A stretch of 64,000 bases of DNA from NCBI GenBank assembly GCA_964653285.1, contig CAZZEX010000008.1:1-64000 (forward strand), given 5' to 3'. A program made the position numbers and the translations under genes. Below the pieces are notes generated by a model. That model saw only the letters and a program-made list of their open reading frames with translations. It made no database searches and was not told where the DNA came from. The DNA comes from CAZZEX01 sp964653285 (lineage in GTDB: Bacteria > Chloroflexota > Anaerolineae > B4-G1). Numbering within the stretch: position 1 is the stretch's first letter; the number at the start of each line of letters is the position of its first letter. Positions 1-7,800 of this stretch are shown here, piece after piece.

Positions 1-1415
1 CCAAGCGCTGCCTCCGGCTCTGGCACTGCGGCCTGCTCCTCAGCCGCCTCGCCGATCGCCGCCTCCGGCCCCGGCACTGCAGCCTCTTCCTCAGCCGCTT
101 TCCTGGCTGCTGCCTCCTGGGCCTCGCGGGCTGCCTGCTGTTCTGCCACCCAACGCTCCCACTCGCCCTTCCGCACCTGTCTCGCGCTCAGGGCAAGTCG
201 CCTCCGCTGGCTGTCTACGCGGACAATCTTCACCAGCAGCCTCTCATCGAGATGAACGATGTCCGAAGGGCGGAGTTCTGACGTCCCGATCATCTCGCTG
301 GCATGGAGCAACCCTTCCACTCCGAGGTCCAACTCGACGAAAGCGCCAAAGTCCAGCACGCGGGTGACCCGTCCCTCGACCAACTGCCCCACTCGATAGT
401 GGTCATCTACCAGTGTCCAGGGATCGGGATCGAGTTTCTTGAGGCTCAGCGCGATTCGTTTCCGTTGCCGGTCTACATCGAGCACGTAGACATCCACCTC
501 CTGGCCGACCTTGAGCACCTGGCGGGGATTATCTACCCGGCGCCAACTGAGTTCCGAAACGTGGATCAAGCCATCGGCCCCACCCAGGTCCACGAAAGCA
601 CCAAAACTGGTGATGTCGGTGACTCTCCCGTGCCGCGTCTCCCCCTCAGCCAACTGGGCCATAACTCGCTCGCGCTGCAGTTCCTGCCAGGCGCGCAGTG
701 CCCGCCGTTGGGAAAAGATCAGGCGGCGGCGACGGCGATCCACTTCGATGATCTTGAGGCCGACCTGCTGCCCAACCATGTCCGCCAGACGCTGGCGGCG
801 CTCCTCTGCTGACAAGCGCCTGGGCAGCCCCACGACTTGCGAGGCGGGGACAAAGCCGCGAATCTTACCAAACCGAACTATGAGACCGCCGCGGTTGTAG
901 CCGGCGACCTCTCCCTCGTAGAGTTCACCGCTTTCCATCATCTGCTCAGCCTCGAGCCAGTCCTCGTACAGGCGGGCCTGGTGGATGGACAGGATAGGAT
1001 GCCCTTCCCTATCCGTGGGTCGGAGCACGAACACCGGGACGGTGGTGCCGACCTGGATTCCAGAGCGGGTTTCCTCGTCCAGACGCGCCAGGTCTTCAGC
1101 ATAGACAAAGCCCTCTCGCTTGGAGCCGACGTCCACGACCAAACGGCGCTCGTCGGCTTCTACAACGATGCCGGTGCGGATGTCCCCATGGCGGAGTGCC
1201 TTATAGTCATACCCGTTAGTCAGGTACTCGTCCAAGCTCTGACCGGTTGGACCTTGGTCAGTTGGACTCTGGTTGGTCATGTTCTGATCGGTTGGACCTT
1301 GGTCAGTCGGACTCTGGTTGGTCATGTTCTGATCAGTTGGACCTTGGTCAGTTGGACTCTGGTTGGTCATGTTCTGATCGGTTGGATTTTGGTCAGTCGA
1401 AGCTGCTATGTTCAT
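1..1415 (-). CDS. S1 RNA-binding domain protein (ribosomal protein S1-like), 3' end outside window
   Basis: Likely an RNA-binding translation factor of the ribosomal protein S1 type. Four S1 (OB-fold) domains are readable at about residues 75-145, 163-240, 257-330 and 343-415; the third and fourth carry the classic GRVTDITSFGAFV and GRVTRVLDFGAFVEL openings. The N-terminal ~55 residues are a low-complexity Asn/Gln/Thr tract made from three 15-residue repeats (DQNMTNQSPTDQGPT). The C-terminus is Ala/Glu-rich, itself repeated with a 54-base period, and runs off the window edge. The ATG at 1413-1415 has a GAGGAG about 11 bases upstream. A promoter lies 225 bases upstream. Bona fide S1 proteins usually have four to six S1 domains, so this could be rpsA or a paralogue; the Asn/Gln-rich N-terminus is unusual. 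Confidence 0.85.
   Translation of the reverse strand, partial: MNIAASTDQNPTDQNMTNQSPTDQGPTDQNMTNQSPTDQGPTDQNMTNQSPTDQGPTGQSLDEYLTNGYDYKALRHGDIRTGIVVEADERRLVVDVGSKREGFVYAEDLARLDEETRSGIQVGTTVPVFVLRPTDREGHPILSIHQARLYEDWLEAEQMMESGELYEGEVAGYNRGGLIVRFGKIRGFVPASQVVGLPRRLSAEERRQRLADMVGQQVGLKIIEVDRRRRRLIFSQRRALRAWQELQRERVMAQLAEGETRHGRVTDITSFGAFVDLGGADGLIHVSELSWRRVDNPRQVLKVGQEVDVYVLDVDRQRKRIALSLKKLDPDPWTLVDDHYRVGQLVEGRVTRVLDFGAFVELDLGVEGLLHASEMIGTSELRPSDIVHLDERLLVKIVRVDSQRRRLALSARQVRKGEWERWVAEQQAAREAQEAAARKAAEEEAAVPGPEAAIGEAAEEQAAVPEPEAAL
1245..1400 (-). repeat. Tandem 45-bp repeat inside the S1-domain gene
   Basis: Three 45-base units (1245-1289, 1290-1334, 1335-1379) plus a partial fourth (1380-1400) differ by only a few bases. 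Each encodes a 15-residue block, so copy-number change would keep the reading frame. Near identity implies recent expansion. Confidence 0.9.
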
Positions 1416-1639
1416 AAATTCAGATTACTCCTCACGATACTACACCTTCGACAAAAAACCCAGCACCACCTGCCTCAACAGACGTGCAGGCGATGCCGGG
1501 TCCGAGAATCGCGCCTGACGTTGGACGGCTACTTAATCGGATTGTCTCATCCCTGACCACCTCACAAAAAGGCCAGCCTGTCAGAAACGGTTCGGCGTCG
1601 CAGTTCGCACACAAGGGGCAGTATCTCGAATGTGTACAT

Positions 1640-1667
1640 ATTCTATCACGTCATGTGGGAATGTCAA
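1640..1667 (-). promoter_or_regulatory. Sigma70-type promoter for the S1-domain gene
   Basis: On the minus strand TTGACA (1662-1667) is followed after 16 bases by TAGAAT (1640-1645). It sits between the reductase stop codon and the S1 gene and would give a leader of roughly 220 bases. Confidence 0.6.
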
Positions 1668-1668
1668 A

Positions 1669-2475
1669 TCACCCCACGATGATCTCCCCCCCGTCCACTG
1701 GGATGACCGCTCCGCTAATCCAGGTGACGGCCGGGTCAGCCAGTGCCACCAGCGCCTTCGCTACATCCTTGGTCGTCGTCATGCGACCGCCGGGGTTGCG
1801 TTTGAGCGCCTCGGCGACGTAGACATCGTGGCCTGGGATGGCGCGCAATGCGGGTGTGTCGGTCACGCCCGGCCGCAGGCAGTTGACAGCAATGCCCCGG
1901 GGACCCAACTCCAGCGCCAGTTGCCGCGCGTGGCTCTCCAGTGCCGCTTTGGCCGCCGAGACTACCCCGTACATTGGCGCCATCCGGATCGCGCCAGCAC
2001 TGGAAAGCGCGTAGACTCGGCTGCCACGCACCAGGAGATTCCGCCGCACCAGGTCTTGCACCCAGTAGACCAGGCTGTGGGCCATTACCCGCAGCGTCAT
2101 GTCCATCTGCGCCTCGCTGACCGCTTCCTCGGGGGTGTCGGCGATGAAGGGCAGGAGCGTGCCGAAGGCCAGCGAGTGCAGTAAGAAGTGAATGCTGCCG
2201 GCTGGATCGTCCGCCAGTGTCTCCTCGATTTGATTGAGTGCGCGTGCCCGCTTGCGTGCGTCGGCGGCGTTGGTGTTGAAGAAAACCGCCCTGCTCCCCA
2301 ATGCCTCAATGTCGGCTACGACCTGCTTGGCGCGAGGAAGCGTCGCCCTCGGGTCAAGGTGTACACCAAAGATATTCATCCCGGCGCCAGCCAGCGCCCG
2401 TGCCGTCGCCGCGCCGAACCCGCTCGACGCTCCTAAGATGAGTGCCCACCGGCTTCCCAGTTCGTTCTTGCTCAC
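1669..2475 (-). CDS. SDR-family enoyl-ACP reductase-like protein (FabL/FabI-like)
   Basis: A short-chain dehydrogenase of 268 residues. It shows a Rossmann glycine motif GASSGFG near the N-terminus and a C-terminal SGAVIPVDGG segment typical of SDR reductases. The active-site Tyr and Lys are spaced Y-x6-K (YGVVSAAK), as in enoyl-ACP reductases FabI and FabL, rather than the classical Y-x3-K. The glycine motif is SDR-like rather than FabI-like, which favours FabL-type. The likely role is NAD(P)H-dependent reduction of enoyl-ACP in fatty acid synthesis; another SDR activity cannot be excluded. The GTG at 2473-2475 is chosen because a perfect AGGAGG (2480-2485) lies 4 bases upstream. A longer frame to 2556 lacks such support. 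Confidence 0.75.
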   Translation of the reverse strand: MSKNELGSRWALILGASSGFGAATARALAGAGMNIFGVHLDPRATLPRAKQVVADIEALGSRAVFFNTNAADARKRARALNQIEETLADDPAGSIHFLLHSLAFGTLLPFIADTPEEAVSEAQMDMTLRVMAHSLVYWVQDLVRRNLLVRGSRVYALSSAGAIRMAPMYGVVSAAKAALESHARQLALELGPRGIAVNCLRPGVTDTPALRAIPGHDVYVAEALKRNPGGRMTTTKDVAKALVALADPAVTWISGAVIPVDGGEIIVG

Positions 2476-2614
2476 GTTGCCTCCTATCCTGATGTGTAAT
2501 GCTGATGTAAAACGTGATACACGCTGCGTGAGGCCATGTTTCACGCATAACAACACCTAGCGATCACACCCGACACGCCTTCGGCCAGCGTTAGCACGGA
2601 AAGGCTACCCAAAC

Positions 2615-2643
2615 TTGTGCCAACCCCTGAATCACGGTAGAAT
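2615..2643 (+). promoter_or_regulatory. Promoter giving a probably leaderless DUF402 mRNA
   Basis: TTGTGC (2615-2620), 17 bases, TAGAAT (2638-2643). The ATG of the DUF402 gene is at 2652, about where transcription would begin, and no Shine-Dalgarno is present. Confidence 0.5.
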
Positions 2644-2651
2644 GTGGCCCC

Positions 2652-3128
2652 ATGGGACCGATCACGATCCGCAAACTCGACCACGCTGGAAGCCAGGTCA
2701 CCGCCTACCCGGGGCGGGTGCTCCGGCGCAACGGCCATGCCATCGTGCTGCGCACCGGGTGGGACCGGACCCCGTCGGACATGGGCTTCGTCGTCCTCGA
2801 ACCGGGTGATCGCTGGACAGAGTACTTCTATGCCGACCAATGGTACAACATATTCGAGATCCGCGCCAGCGACGGGCGCTTGAAGGGATGGTACTGCAAC
2901 ATCACGCGACCGGCTCGCATCAGCGCCAATGAGGTGACCGCCGAAGACCTGGCGCTCGACCTGTGGGTCGCGCCCGACGGGGAGACGCAGGTGCTCGACG
3001 AAGACGAGTTCGTCGCGTTGCCGCTGACCCCCGCAGAGCGCGAGGTCGCACAGCAGGCACTGGCCAAACTGCAGGCGATGGTGGCACAAAAGGTTGTCCC
3101 ATTCGACAGGAGACAAGACGAGGGATAG
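2652..3128 (+). CDS. DUF402 domain protein (nucleoside tri/diphosphatase-like)
   Basis: A 158-residue protein with the DUF402 core: a WYNIFEI strand, then the diagnostic LKGWYCNITRPARI segment (about residues 75-90), then an acidic run EDLALDLWVAPDG with carboxylates of the kind that bind metal in this fold. Characterised DUF402 proteins are nucleoside tri- and diphosphate phosphatases (Ntdp) or the RNA-binding FAU-1 group. This one is short, with only the core domain, so phosphatase is the better guess. The ATG lies only 9 bases after a -10 box, so translation is probably leaderless. It runs opposite to its neighbours as a stand-alone transcription unit. Confidence 0.75.
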   Translation: MGPITIRKLDHAGSQVTAYPGRVLRRNGHAIVLRTGWDRTPSDMGFVVLEPGDRWTEYFYADQWYNIFEIRASDGRLKGWYCNITRPARISANEVTAEDLALDLWVAPDGETQVLDEDEFVALPLTPAEREVAQQALAKLQAMVAQKVVPFDRRQDEG

Positions 3129-3170
3129 TGCCACGACGCTCAACTCCCCCTCGCTTGCCAGGCTGCTGGA

Positions 3171-4055
3171 TCAGGGATGGGTATTCTCCAACTGCCGGCA
3201 CATCCCACGAAACACCGGGTGACCAGGCACGGCCAGCAGGCAGGGCTTGGGGCACAGTCCCTGGGCTGCGATGGTCGCCAGCCAGCCCGCCTCGGCCTGG
3301 TAGAGCGGCACACCGACGACCGTCTCCAGTTCGCCTCCGGCGCGCAGTTTCCACACCGTGTTCCAGCCGTGCTCCTCCACCAGCCAGCGCACGAAGGAGC
3401 CGCCCTCCATCACCGCGCGGAAGAAGTCGAACAGCCCCTCCTCATCCTCGGGCATCTCGACCGACCAGGCCTCCTCCAGGGGGATCAGCGCCCCCTTTTG
3501 TTGTAGGAGCACGACCCAGGCGTCGGCCGGCTGGCCAGTCAGTCCCTCGGCCAGGCCAGTCTCCTCGACCGCGTAGAGGGAGAGGCCCAGGTCGAAAAAG
3601 AGGAAGCCGGAGGGCGGACCGGCGATGACGACGGCCATGAAGAACGGCGCTGTGTCCAGGCTGATGACACCCTGGTCATAGAAGACGTACAGCGTGCCCC
3701 GGTCGGCGTAGGCCGGCGCATTGCCGTCGGTCAACAACACCGGGATGCGTCTCTCTGGCTCACGGCCCAGGAAGGCCGTGAGCGCCACGTAGTCCTGCTC
3801 CAGCCGCTCGATCATGCGCTGCACCTGGCGGTCGCTGGCGGAGGACTTGTTGCGCACTTCGAAGTACTGGCTCTCGACCTCCCCAGCGCCGATGCCGCGC
3901 AACGGCTGGACCCAGAGCAGCAGGCGGGGCGCCAACTCCGGCCAGAAGCCATAGCCGATGGCGCTCCAGAAAAACAGCAGGGCCAGCGCAGCCAGGACGA
4001 CCCGGCCCAGGCCAGCAATACGGTCGCTCCGTTCCTCCTTCTTATTGGCTACCAT
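3171..4055 (-). CDS. Membrane-anchored protein with degenerate peptidase-MA-like domain
   Basis: A 294-residue protein with one N-terminal membrane helix (about residues 17-45), so an anchored extracytoplasmic domain is likely. The middle resembles bacterial gluzincin (peptidase MA-like) domains: a stretch corresponding to the usual metal-binding helix, then LSLYAVEETGLAEGL, which parallels the WLxEGLAEY motif of that family. The HExxH zinc motif itself is missing (PFFMAVVIAG occupies its place), so catalysis is doubtful. The ATG at 4053-4055 is preceded by GGGAG at good spacing; a longer frame to 4109 has no such site. Function unknown. Confidence 0.55.
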   Translation of the reverse strand: MVANKKEERSDRIAGLGRVVLAALALLFFWSAIGYGFWPELAPRLLLWVQPLRGIGAGEVESQYFEVRNKSSASDRQVQRMIERLEQDYVALTAFLGREPERRIPVLLTDGNAPAYADRGTLYVFYDQGVISLDTAPFFMAVVIAGPPSGFLFFDLGLSLYAVEETGLAEGLTGQPADAWVVLLQQKGALIPLEEAWSVEMPEDEEGLFDFFRAVMEGGSFVRWLVEEHGWNTVWKLRAGGELETVVGVPLYQAEAGWLATIAAQGLCPKPCLLAVPGHPVFRGMCRQLENTHP

Positions 4056-4188
4056 TGATACTCCCGTTCCAATCGCACCGCCACGTCCGGCTGAAGGGGG
4101 ACATGGCAATGGTCAACGCGAAGCAGAACATGTAGCCATAGGGAAAATCGTAGCGGTCGAGCACCCAGGCAGCAGCAGCTTCGATCAC
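4042..4188 (-). pseudogene. Probable 3' remnant of an MFS transporter gene
   Basis: A 48-residue open stretch ending in TAA reads AAAWVLDRYDFPYGYMFCF..., like the loop and helix near the C-terminus of major facilitator carriers (GWxLDRxxFPxxYxxCF). No upstream coding part exists: just upstream lies a word repeat related to GTTTCACGCATTACG (4189-4205). It overlaps the start of the following membrane-protein gene by 14 bases. Assignment is by eye and tentative. Confidence 0.35.
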
Positions 4189-4390
4189 GTTTCACGCATT
4201 ACGTCTCCACAATGTGCAGCAGTGATGCTTTCTCCCGTTGTAAGCGCTCAACCCTCACCTACCTCTGATATCGCGCGTCGCGCCAAACAGTACCGCGGTA
4301 ATGGGTCAAAAATCCTATTGCGCTCTGGGAGGCGCTTATAGTAAAATGGTATCTAAGTGAGATTTAACTATCGTGGAGCGAGGTGACGTG
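4056..4390. other. Gene-poor stretch between divergent genes
   Basis: It contains the MFS-like remnant and a word repeat (about 4189-4205). A weak promoter-like pair, TTGCGC (4318-4323) and TAAAAT (4342-4347) with an 18-base spacer, precedes the small membrane-protein gene at 4391. Nothing else is recognisable. Confidence 0.4.
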
Positions 4391-4522
4391 ATGTTATGGA
4401 TTATTGCAGCGAGCGTCCTTGCTGGTATGACCTTGGGCACATGCCTGGGGATCCTGGTGATGAGCCCCATGGCCGTGTCAAGCCGTGTGAGCGAACCGAT
4501 ACGTGTGCACGACCAAACGTAG
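4391..4522 (+). CDS. Small single-pass membrane protein, 43 aa
   Basis: The reading frame MLWIIAASVLAGMTLGTCLGILVMSPMA... forms one hydrophobic helix (residues 2-27) with a short polar tail. Its GxxxGxxxG-like small-residue spacing recalls the small DUF3789-type membrane proteins. A GAGGTG lies 5 bases before the ATG. An overlapping longer frame (4396-4623) is Arg/Pro-rich and looks non-coding. Function unknown. Confidence 0.5.
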   Translation: MLWIIAASVLAGMTLGTCLGILVMSPMAVSSRVSEPIRVHDQT

Positions 4523-4578
4523 GTCCCCTGGCAGCCCGACCCCGCTTGCCTAACTACCTGAACGGATACCCCCCGTTT

Positions 4579-5115
4579 TCACGCGCGTTCGGTATAGTAT
4601 GCCGGGGTCAGCAGTCGCGCTAGCGCCATCGTCAGCAGGTGCTCATAGGCCGCCTGGCGGTCAAGCCGGCCCCCGGTCAGAGCGCCAATCGCACCGCCGC
4701 CCTGTTTGGTGTTGTGCAACCCCGTCAGCGCGTCCACCGCTGGCCCCAGTTCCGCTCCTGCCCGCACATCCGCCGTCACGGACGGCGGGAGGAGCACGTT
4801 CTCCCCACCGGCGATACCCACCACGCCATCGTCACGCACGACCGCACACCAGGCGCAGGTGAACACCTTACCCTGCACCTCCAGCAGGCCGCCCTCAAAG
4901 CCGATGCCCAGCGCCGCGCCGCTCGTGCGTTGCGCCGCCCGCGCTCGGTTAAGTGCGCCGCGCAGCGTCTCCTTGTTGCCCCACGGCTGGTGCGAGACGC
5001 CGCTCTCCGCGGCCACAGATTCCACATCCTCCACATCGTTGCCGTAGACGCGGCGCAACACCGCGGCCGTGGCCGCGATCTTGACCGGATTGGTCGAGCC
5101 GACGACAACCTTCAT
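4579..5115 (-). CDS. Inosine/xanthosine triphosphatase (YjjX/DUF84 family)
   Basis: A 178-residue member of the YjjX/DUF84 NTPase family, which hydrolyses non-canonical ITP and XTP and so cleans the nucleotide pool. The N-terminus MKVVVGSTNPVKIAA is the family signature (SxNPVKxxA). The central LGIGFEGGL and TCAWCAVV blocks and the late TKQGGGAIGALTGG block are all present, and the length is normal. The ATG at 5113-5115 is 7 bases after the stop codon of the GH2 remnant upstream, with GGAGGAG overlapping that junction. Confidence 0.85.
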   Translation of the reverse strand: MKVVVGSTNPVKIAATAAVLRRVYGNDVEDVESVAAESGVSHQPWGNKETLRGALNRARAAQRTSGAALGIGFEGGLLEVQGKVFTCAWCAVVRDDGVVGIAGGENVLLPPSVTADVRAGAELGPAVDALTGLHNTKQGGGAIGALTGGRLDRQAAYEHLLTMALARLLTPAYYTERA

Positions 5116-5122
5116 CAGTAGC

Positions 5123-5590
5123 CTACTCCTCCGCCGGTGGTTCGATGGCGAAGACAAGCGCATTCCGCCCCAGTTCGCGCCCCTGTGCATCAAGCAGTTC
5201 AACGTGCAGATTATAGTTGCCGGGGGGCAGGTCGAGGTTGCGCAGGGCGGCGGCCCAGCACACACCGTCGGATGGGATGTTGACGGAGGCTACTCCTTCC
5301 TTCACAACTCCATTCCCCTCCTCTTCGACGTACCAGCGTAGTTGAGCCTCCAGGTACTCGTCCAGCGTGTCGTTAACGACCCACAGCGCGACCTGGAAGT
5401 CGGCGGTCTCCACATAGACCCAGCGGCTCCGCTCCAAGCGGGCCGGCCGAGAGGCGGCGATGGAAGGGAGAATCAGCTGCATGGCGGTCTGGAGGGCGTA
5501 GTAACCCGCCTTCGGCTGCCGGTAGTAGTCCACCACCGCCCACGTGATGCTGGGCCAGTCCTCGACGAACATAAAACGTGCATTCCGTCA
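5123..5590 (-). pseudogene. C-terminal fragment of a glycoside hydrolase family 2 enzyme (beta-mannosidase type)
   Basis: About 155 residues read FMFVEDWPSITWAVVDYYRQ, then QVALWVVNDTLDEY and an Ig-like tail. WPSIxWxVVDYYxxPKxxYYAL and VWVVNDTLxxY are the C-terminal hallmarks of GH2 beta-mannosidases. The catalytic (beta/alpha)8 barrel and N-terminal domains are absent: an in-frame stop lies just upstream, and the sequence before it encodes the start of a different ORF. The first in-frame ATG is at 5572, but a stand-alone product would be only the accessory domain, so decay is the better reading. Confidence 0.7.
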
Positions 5591-5754
5591 TTTCTCCTTT
5601 CGACGATGGATGGTGCTGCAACTGGGGTCGCGCCGGCCTGTCGCCGCAGTTCCTCGGGAGACGGTGCAGTAGCAGCACAATAGGTCGCCGCCCATGCCAG
5701 AACATCAAGGACGAGGAACTGCCCCACGATCAAGAATGTGATCTTTCGTCTCAT
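5473..5754 (-). CDS. Short ORF with N-terminal membrane/signal segment, runs out of frame into the GH2 remnant
   Basis: The ORF begins MRRKITFLIVGQFLVLDVLAW, a good signal or membrane segment, and overlaps the stop codon of the glycosyltransferase by one base (TAATG), implying coupled translation. After about 60 plausible residues the frame crosses the GH2 remnant out of frame and becomes Arg/Ser-rich. It is probably the 5' end of a gene truncated by the same event that left the GH2 fragment. Confidence 0.4.
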   Translation of the reverse strand: MRRKITFLIVGQFLVLDVLAWAATYCAATAPSPEELRRQAGATPVAAPSIVERRNDGMHVLCSSRTGPASRGRWWTTTGSRRRVTTPSRPPCS

Positions 5755-7721
5755 TATGGGTTAATCACAATCTTGCGGATGCGGTGGTTGCCCGTGTCGG
5801 CCACGATGACGTTGCCATCGGCGTCCACGGTCACTCCTTCCGGGGCCCGGAACTGCGCCTCGCTGGCAGAGCCATCCGCGTCGCCTGGTTCACCGCTCCC
5901 GGCCAGCGTGGTCACCACGCCGTCAGGCGTGATCTTACCGTACAATCGCACCTGCAGGCCATAGAAGCCCCACCAGTCGAGCAGGTCCAGTTCCTCCTCC
6001 AGCGCCGGAGGAATCAATCCCCGTGGGTCGGTGTACCAATCGTGGCTATAGACCAGCCATACTCGCTCGTGGCCCCGGGTGAGCGCCCGCAACCGGGGCA
6101 GGTCGCCTTCGGCCATCTTCGGCTCCAGGATGCCCCGATCGAACAGGTCCACCGGCACGCCGTGCTCGGCCACCGGGCGATTGTGGAAACGGAAGTAAAA
6201 GTCAAAAGGAATCTGCACCCAGGTCGCGTTGAACAGAATCAGATCGTCGGGCTCCACCCGCTCCGCCACGAACGCAGCCGCGTCGTCCCACTGCTCCTTC
6301 TCAAAATGCGTGTAGTACTCCCGCAGCGAGAGGGTATTGACCGTCAGCACCATCAGGACGACGGCCAGGACGTAGGACCAGTAGCGCAACTGGCGCATGC
6401 CGGCGGCCAGCAACAAGTAGAGCGGGAGCGAGGCCCAGATGAGCGTGCGGTCGTAAAAGATGGGCCGACGCAGGCTGACCAGCCACTCCCCCACGAACGG
6501 GGTTACGAAGATGACGAGCAAGAGCGCGACGCGCGCCGGACGGCGACGGAAGCGGACCAGTCCCAGCAGCACCAGCGCCGCGTACAGCCCCCATACGACC
6601 TCGGGCCAGCGGACCTGGGGCGGTAGAAAACCGCTCAGGAAGGTCTTGACCGTGTCCACGACAGTTTGCCAGGTGGGCGGCTGGATCCAGAACTCGCCGT
6701 AGACGCCCAGGCTCTGGACGACGAAGGCCACGAGCCAGGGACTCCACAACAGGAACACACCTACCTGGGCCAGGAGCCAGTTGCGCAAAAACCCCTCCCC
6801 CAGCCCCTCCTGACCCCTCCCCGGCCCTCCCCCCCGGGGGGAGGGAGGAGAGCGGGGAGGGGAGGCTCTGTCTCCCCCTTCCCTGGTAGGGAGGGGAGTC
6901 GGGGGAGTAGGTCGCCGCCGGATCAGAAGCAGGCCTAGCACAAAGAGATTAGTGGCGACCGGAAAGAAGACCGCCGTGTTGTGACTCAACAGCGTCGCTG
7001 CCGTGAAGACGATATAGCCCAGCCAGGCCAGGTCGGTCTCGGTGGCTTGCAGCGGCAGCCAGCGGCGACGGGTGGGGGCGCTGACCCAGTCGGTGGTTCC
7101 TCGAAAATCCCGCTCATAGCCCGTTGCATCTGAACGCGCTTCCCGTTCAGCGGCGCGGGCAGCCCGCCAGGCTTGACAAAAGTTCACAAACTGCTGGCCC
7201 AGCCCCATCTCAGCCGAACGGGGGTCGGTGAGCAAACGTGCCAGCGCGTACAGCGCCAGCGATGCGTTGAGCGCCAGCAGCGTGTACATGCGCGTCTCCT
7301 GGGCAAAACGCACGTGGAAGGGGGAGACGGCCAGGATCAGTGCAGCCAACAGGCCGACTTTGCTATCATTATCGGCCAGGCAGCGACCCAGCAGATATAC
7401 GACAGGGATAGTCAACGTGCCGCACAGGGCAGAGAGGCCCCGCACAGTAGCCGCATCGTCGCCCAGGATCATCCAGAAGTGAAGCAGCGTGTAGTAGAGC
7501 GGCGGGTGCTGGTCAATATTGACCAGCCAGCCGAGCATCTCTCCCACGGGCTGCCAGCCCAGCCAGACACTGAACGATTCGTCAAGCCACAATCCTTTGC
7601 TGCCGATCTGGTAGAACCGCAGGAAGCCACCCAGCGCCACGATCGCCAGCAGCAGGAACGGTTGGCGAATGGCGAACTGCAAATGGCGAATTGCGGATTG
7701 CAGAATCCCTGTCTGCGACAC
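5754..7721 (-). CDS. GT39-like (dolichyl-phosphate-mannose transferase type) membrane glycosyltransferase with C-terminal NHL repeat
   Basis: A 655-residue polytopic protein. GLWLDESFSVW (about residue 45) is the GT-C fold Asp-Glu motif of the PMT_2/GT39 family, followed by HPPLYYTLLHFW. These enzymes transfer sugars from polyprenyl-phosphate donors on the outer membrane face. Three oddities: the N-terminus (QSAIRHLQFAIRQ) is encoded by a word repeat (7662-7705); a Pro/Arg/Gly-rich insert near the middle is encoded by a C-rich palindromic repeat (6785-6915); and the last ~55 residues are a single NHL propeller repeat (APEGVTVDADGNVIVADTGN), which normally occurs in sets of four to six. The NHL piece looks like a fused 3' fragment. 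The true start may be downstream of the repeat-coded segment. Confidence 0.75.
   Translation of the reverse strand: MSQTGILQSAIRHLQFAIRQPFLLLAIVALGGFLRFYQIGSKGLWLDESFSVWLGWQPVGEMLGWLVNIDQHPPLYYTLLHFWMILGDDAATVRGLSALCGTLTIPVVYLLGRCLADNDSKVGLLAALILAVSPFHVRFAQETRMYTLLALNASLALYALARLLTDPRSAEMGLGQQFVNFCQAWRAARAAEREARSDATGYERDFRGTTDWVSAPTRRRWLPLQATETDLAWLGYIVFTAATLLSHNTAVFFPVATNLFVLGLLLIRRRPTPPTPLPTREGGDRASPPRSPPSPRGGGPGRGQEGLGEGFLRNWLLAQVGVFLLWSPWLVAFVVQSLGVYGEFWIQPPTWQTVVDTVKTFLSGFLPPQVRWPEVVWGLYAALVLLGLVRFRRRPARVALLLVIFVTPFVGEWLVSLRRPIFYDRTLIWASLPLYLLLAAGMRQLRYWSYVLAVVLMVLTVNTLSLREYYTHFEKEQWDDAAAFVAERVEPDDLILFNATWVQIPFDFYFRFHNRPVAEHGVPVDLFDRGILEPKMAEGDLPRLRALTRGHERVWLVYSHDWYTDPRGLIPPALEEELDLLDWWGFYGLQVRLYGKITPDGVVTTLAGSGEPGDADGSASEAQFRAPEGVTVDADGNVIVADTGNHRIRKIVINP
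6785..6915. repeat. C/G-rich palindromic repeat inserted in frame in the glycosyltransferase gene
   Basis: Runs of CCCCTCCCC and GGGGAGGGG form an imperfect hairpin. Related elements lie at 42317-42372, 49479-49548 and 54172-54203. The translation here is a Pro/Gly/Arg-rich loop between membrane helices. Confidence 0.75.
7662..7705. repeat. Word repeat (GGCGAATTGCGAAT type) encoding the glycosyltransferase N-terminus
   Basis: Successive variants of the word GCGAATGGCGAA/TTGCGGATT. The same type recurs at 22138-22172 in an intergenic position. Confidence 0.7.
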
Positions 7722-7800
7722 ACTGCTCCCTGACTGATAAGATGAAGGGGCAGGGAGGCTATTCTCGCTCCTCTGCCCTCATTTCACCCGCTACAAGTGG

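Noticed and set aside
303..900. Plus-strand ORFs of 129-169 residues
   Set aside because: They are antisense or alternate-frame readings of the S1-domain gene, which has four clear domains on the minus strand.
4396..4623. 75-residue plus-strand ORF
   Set aside because: Arg/Pro/Cys-rich, no start signal, overlaps the better-supported 43-residue membrane protein frame and the end of the NTPase gene.
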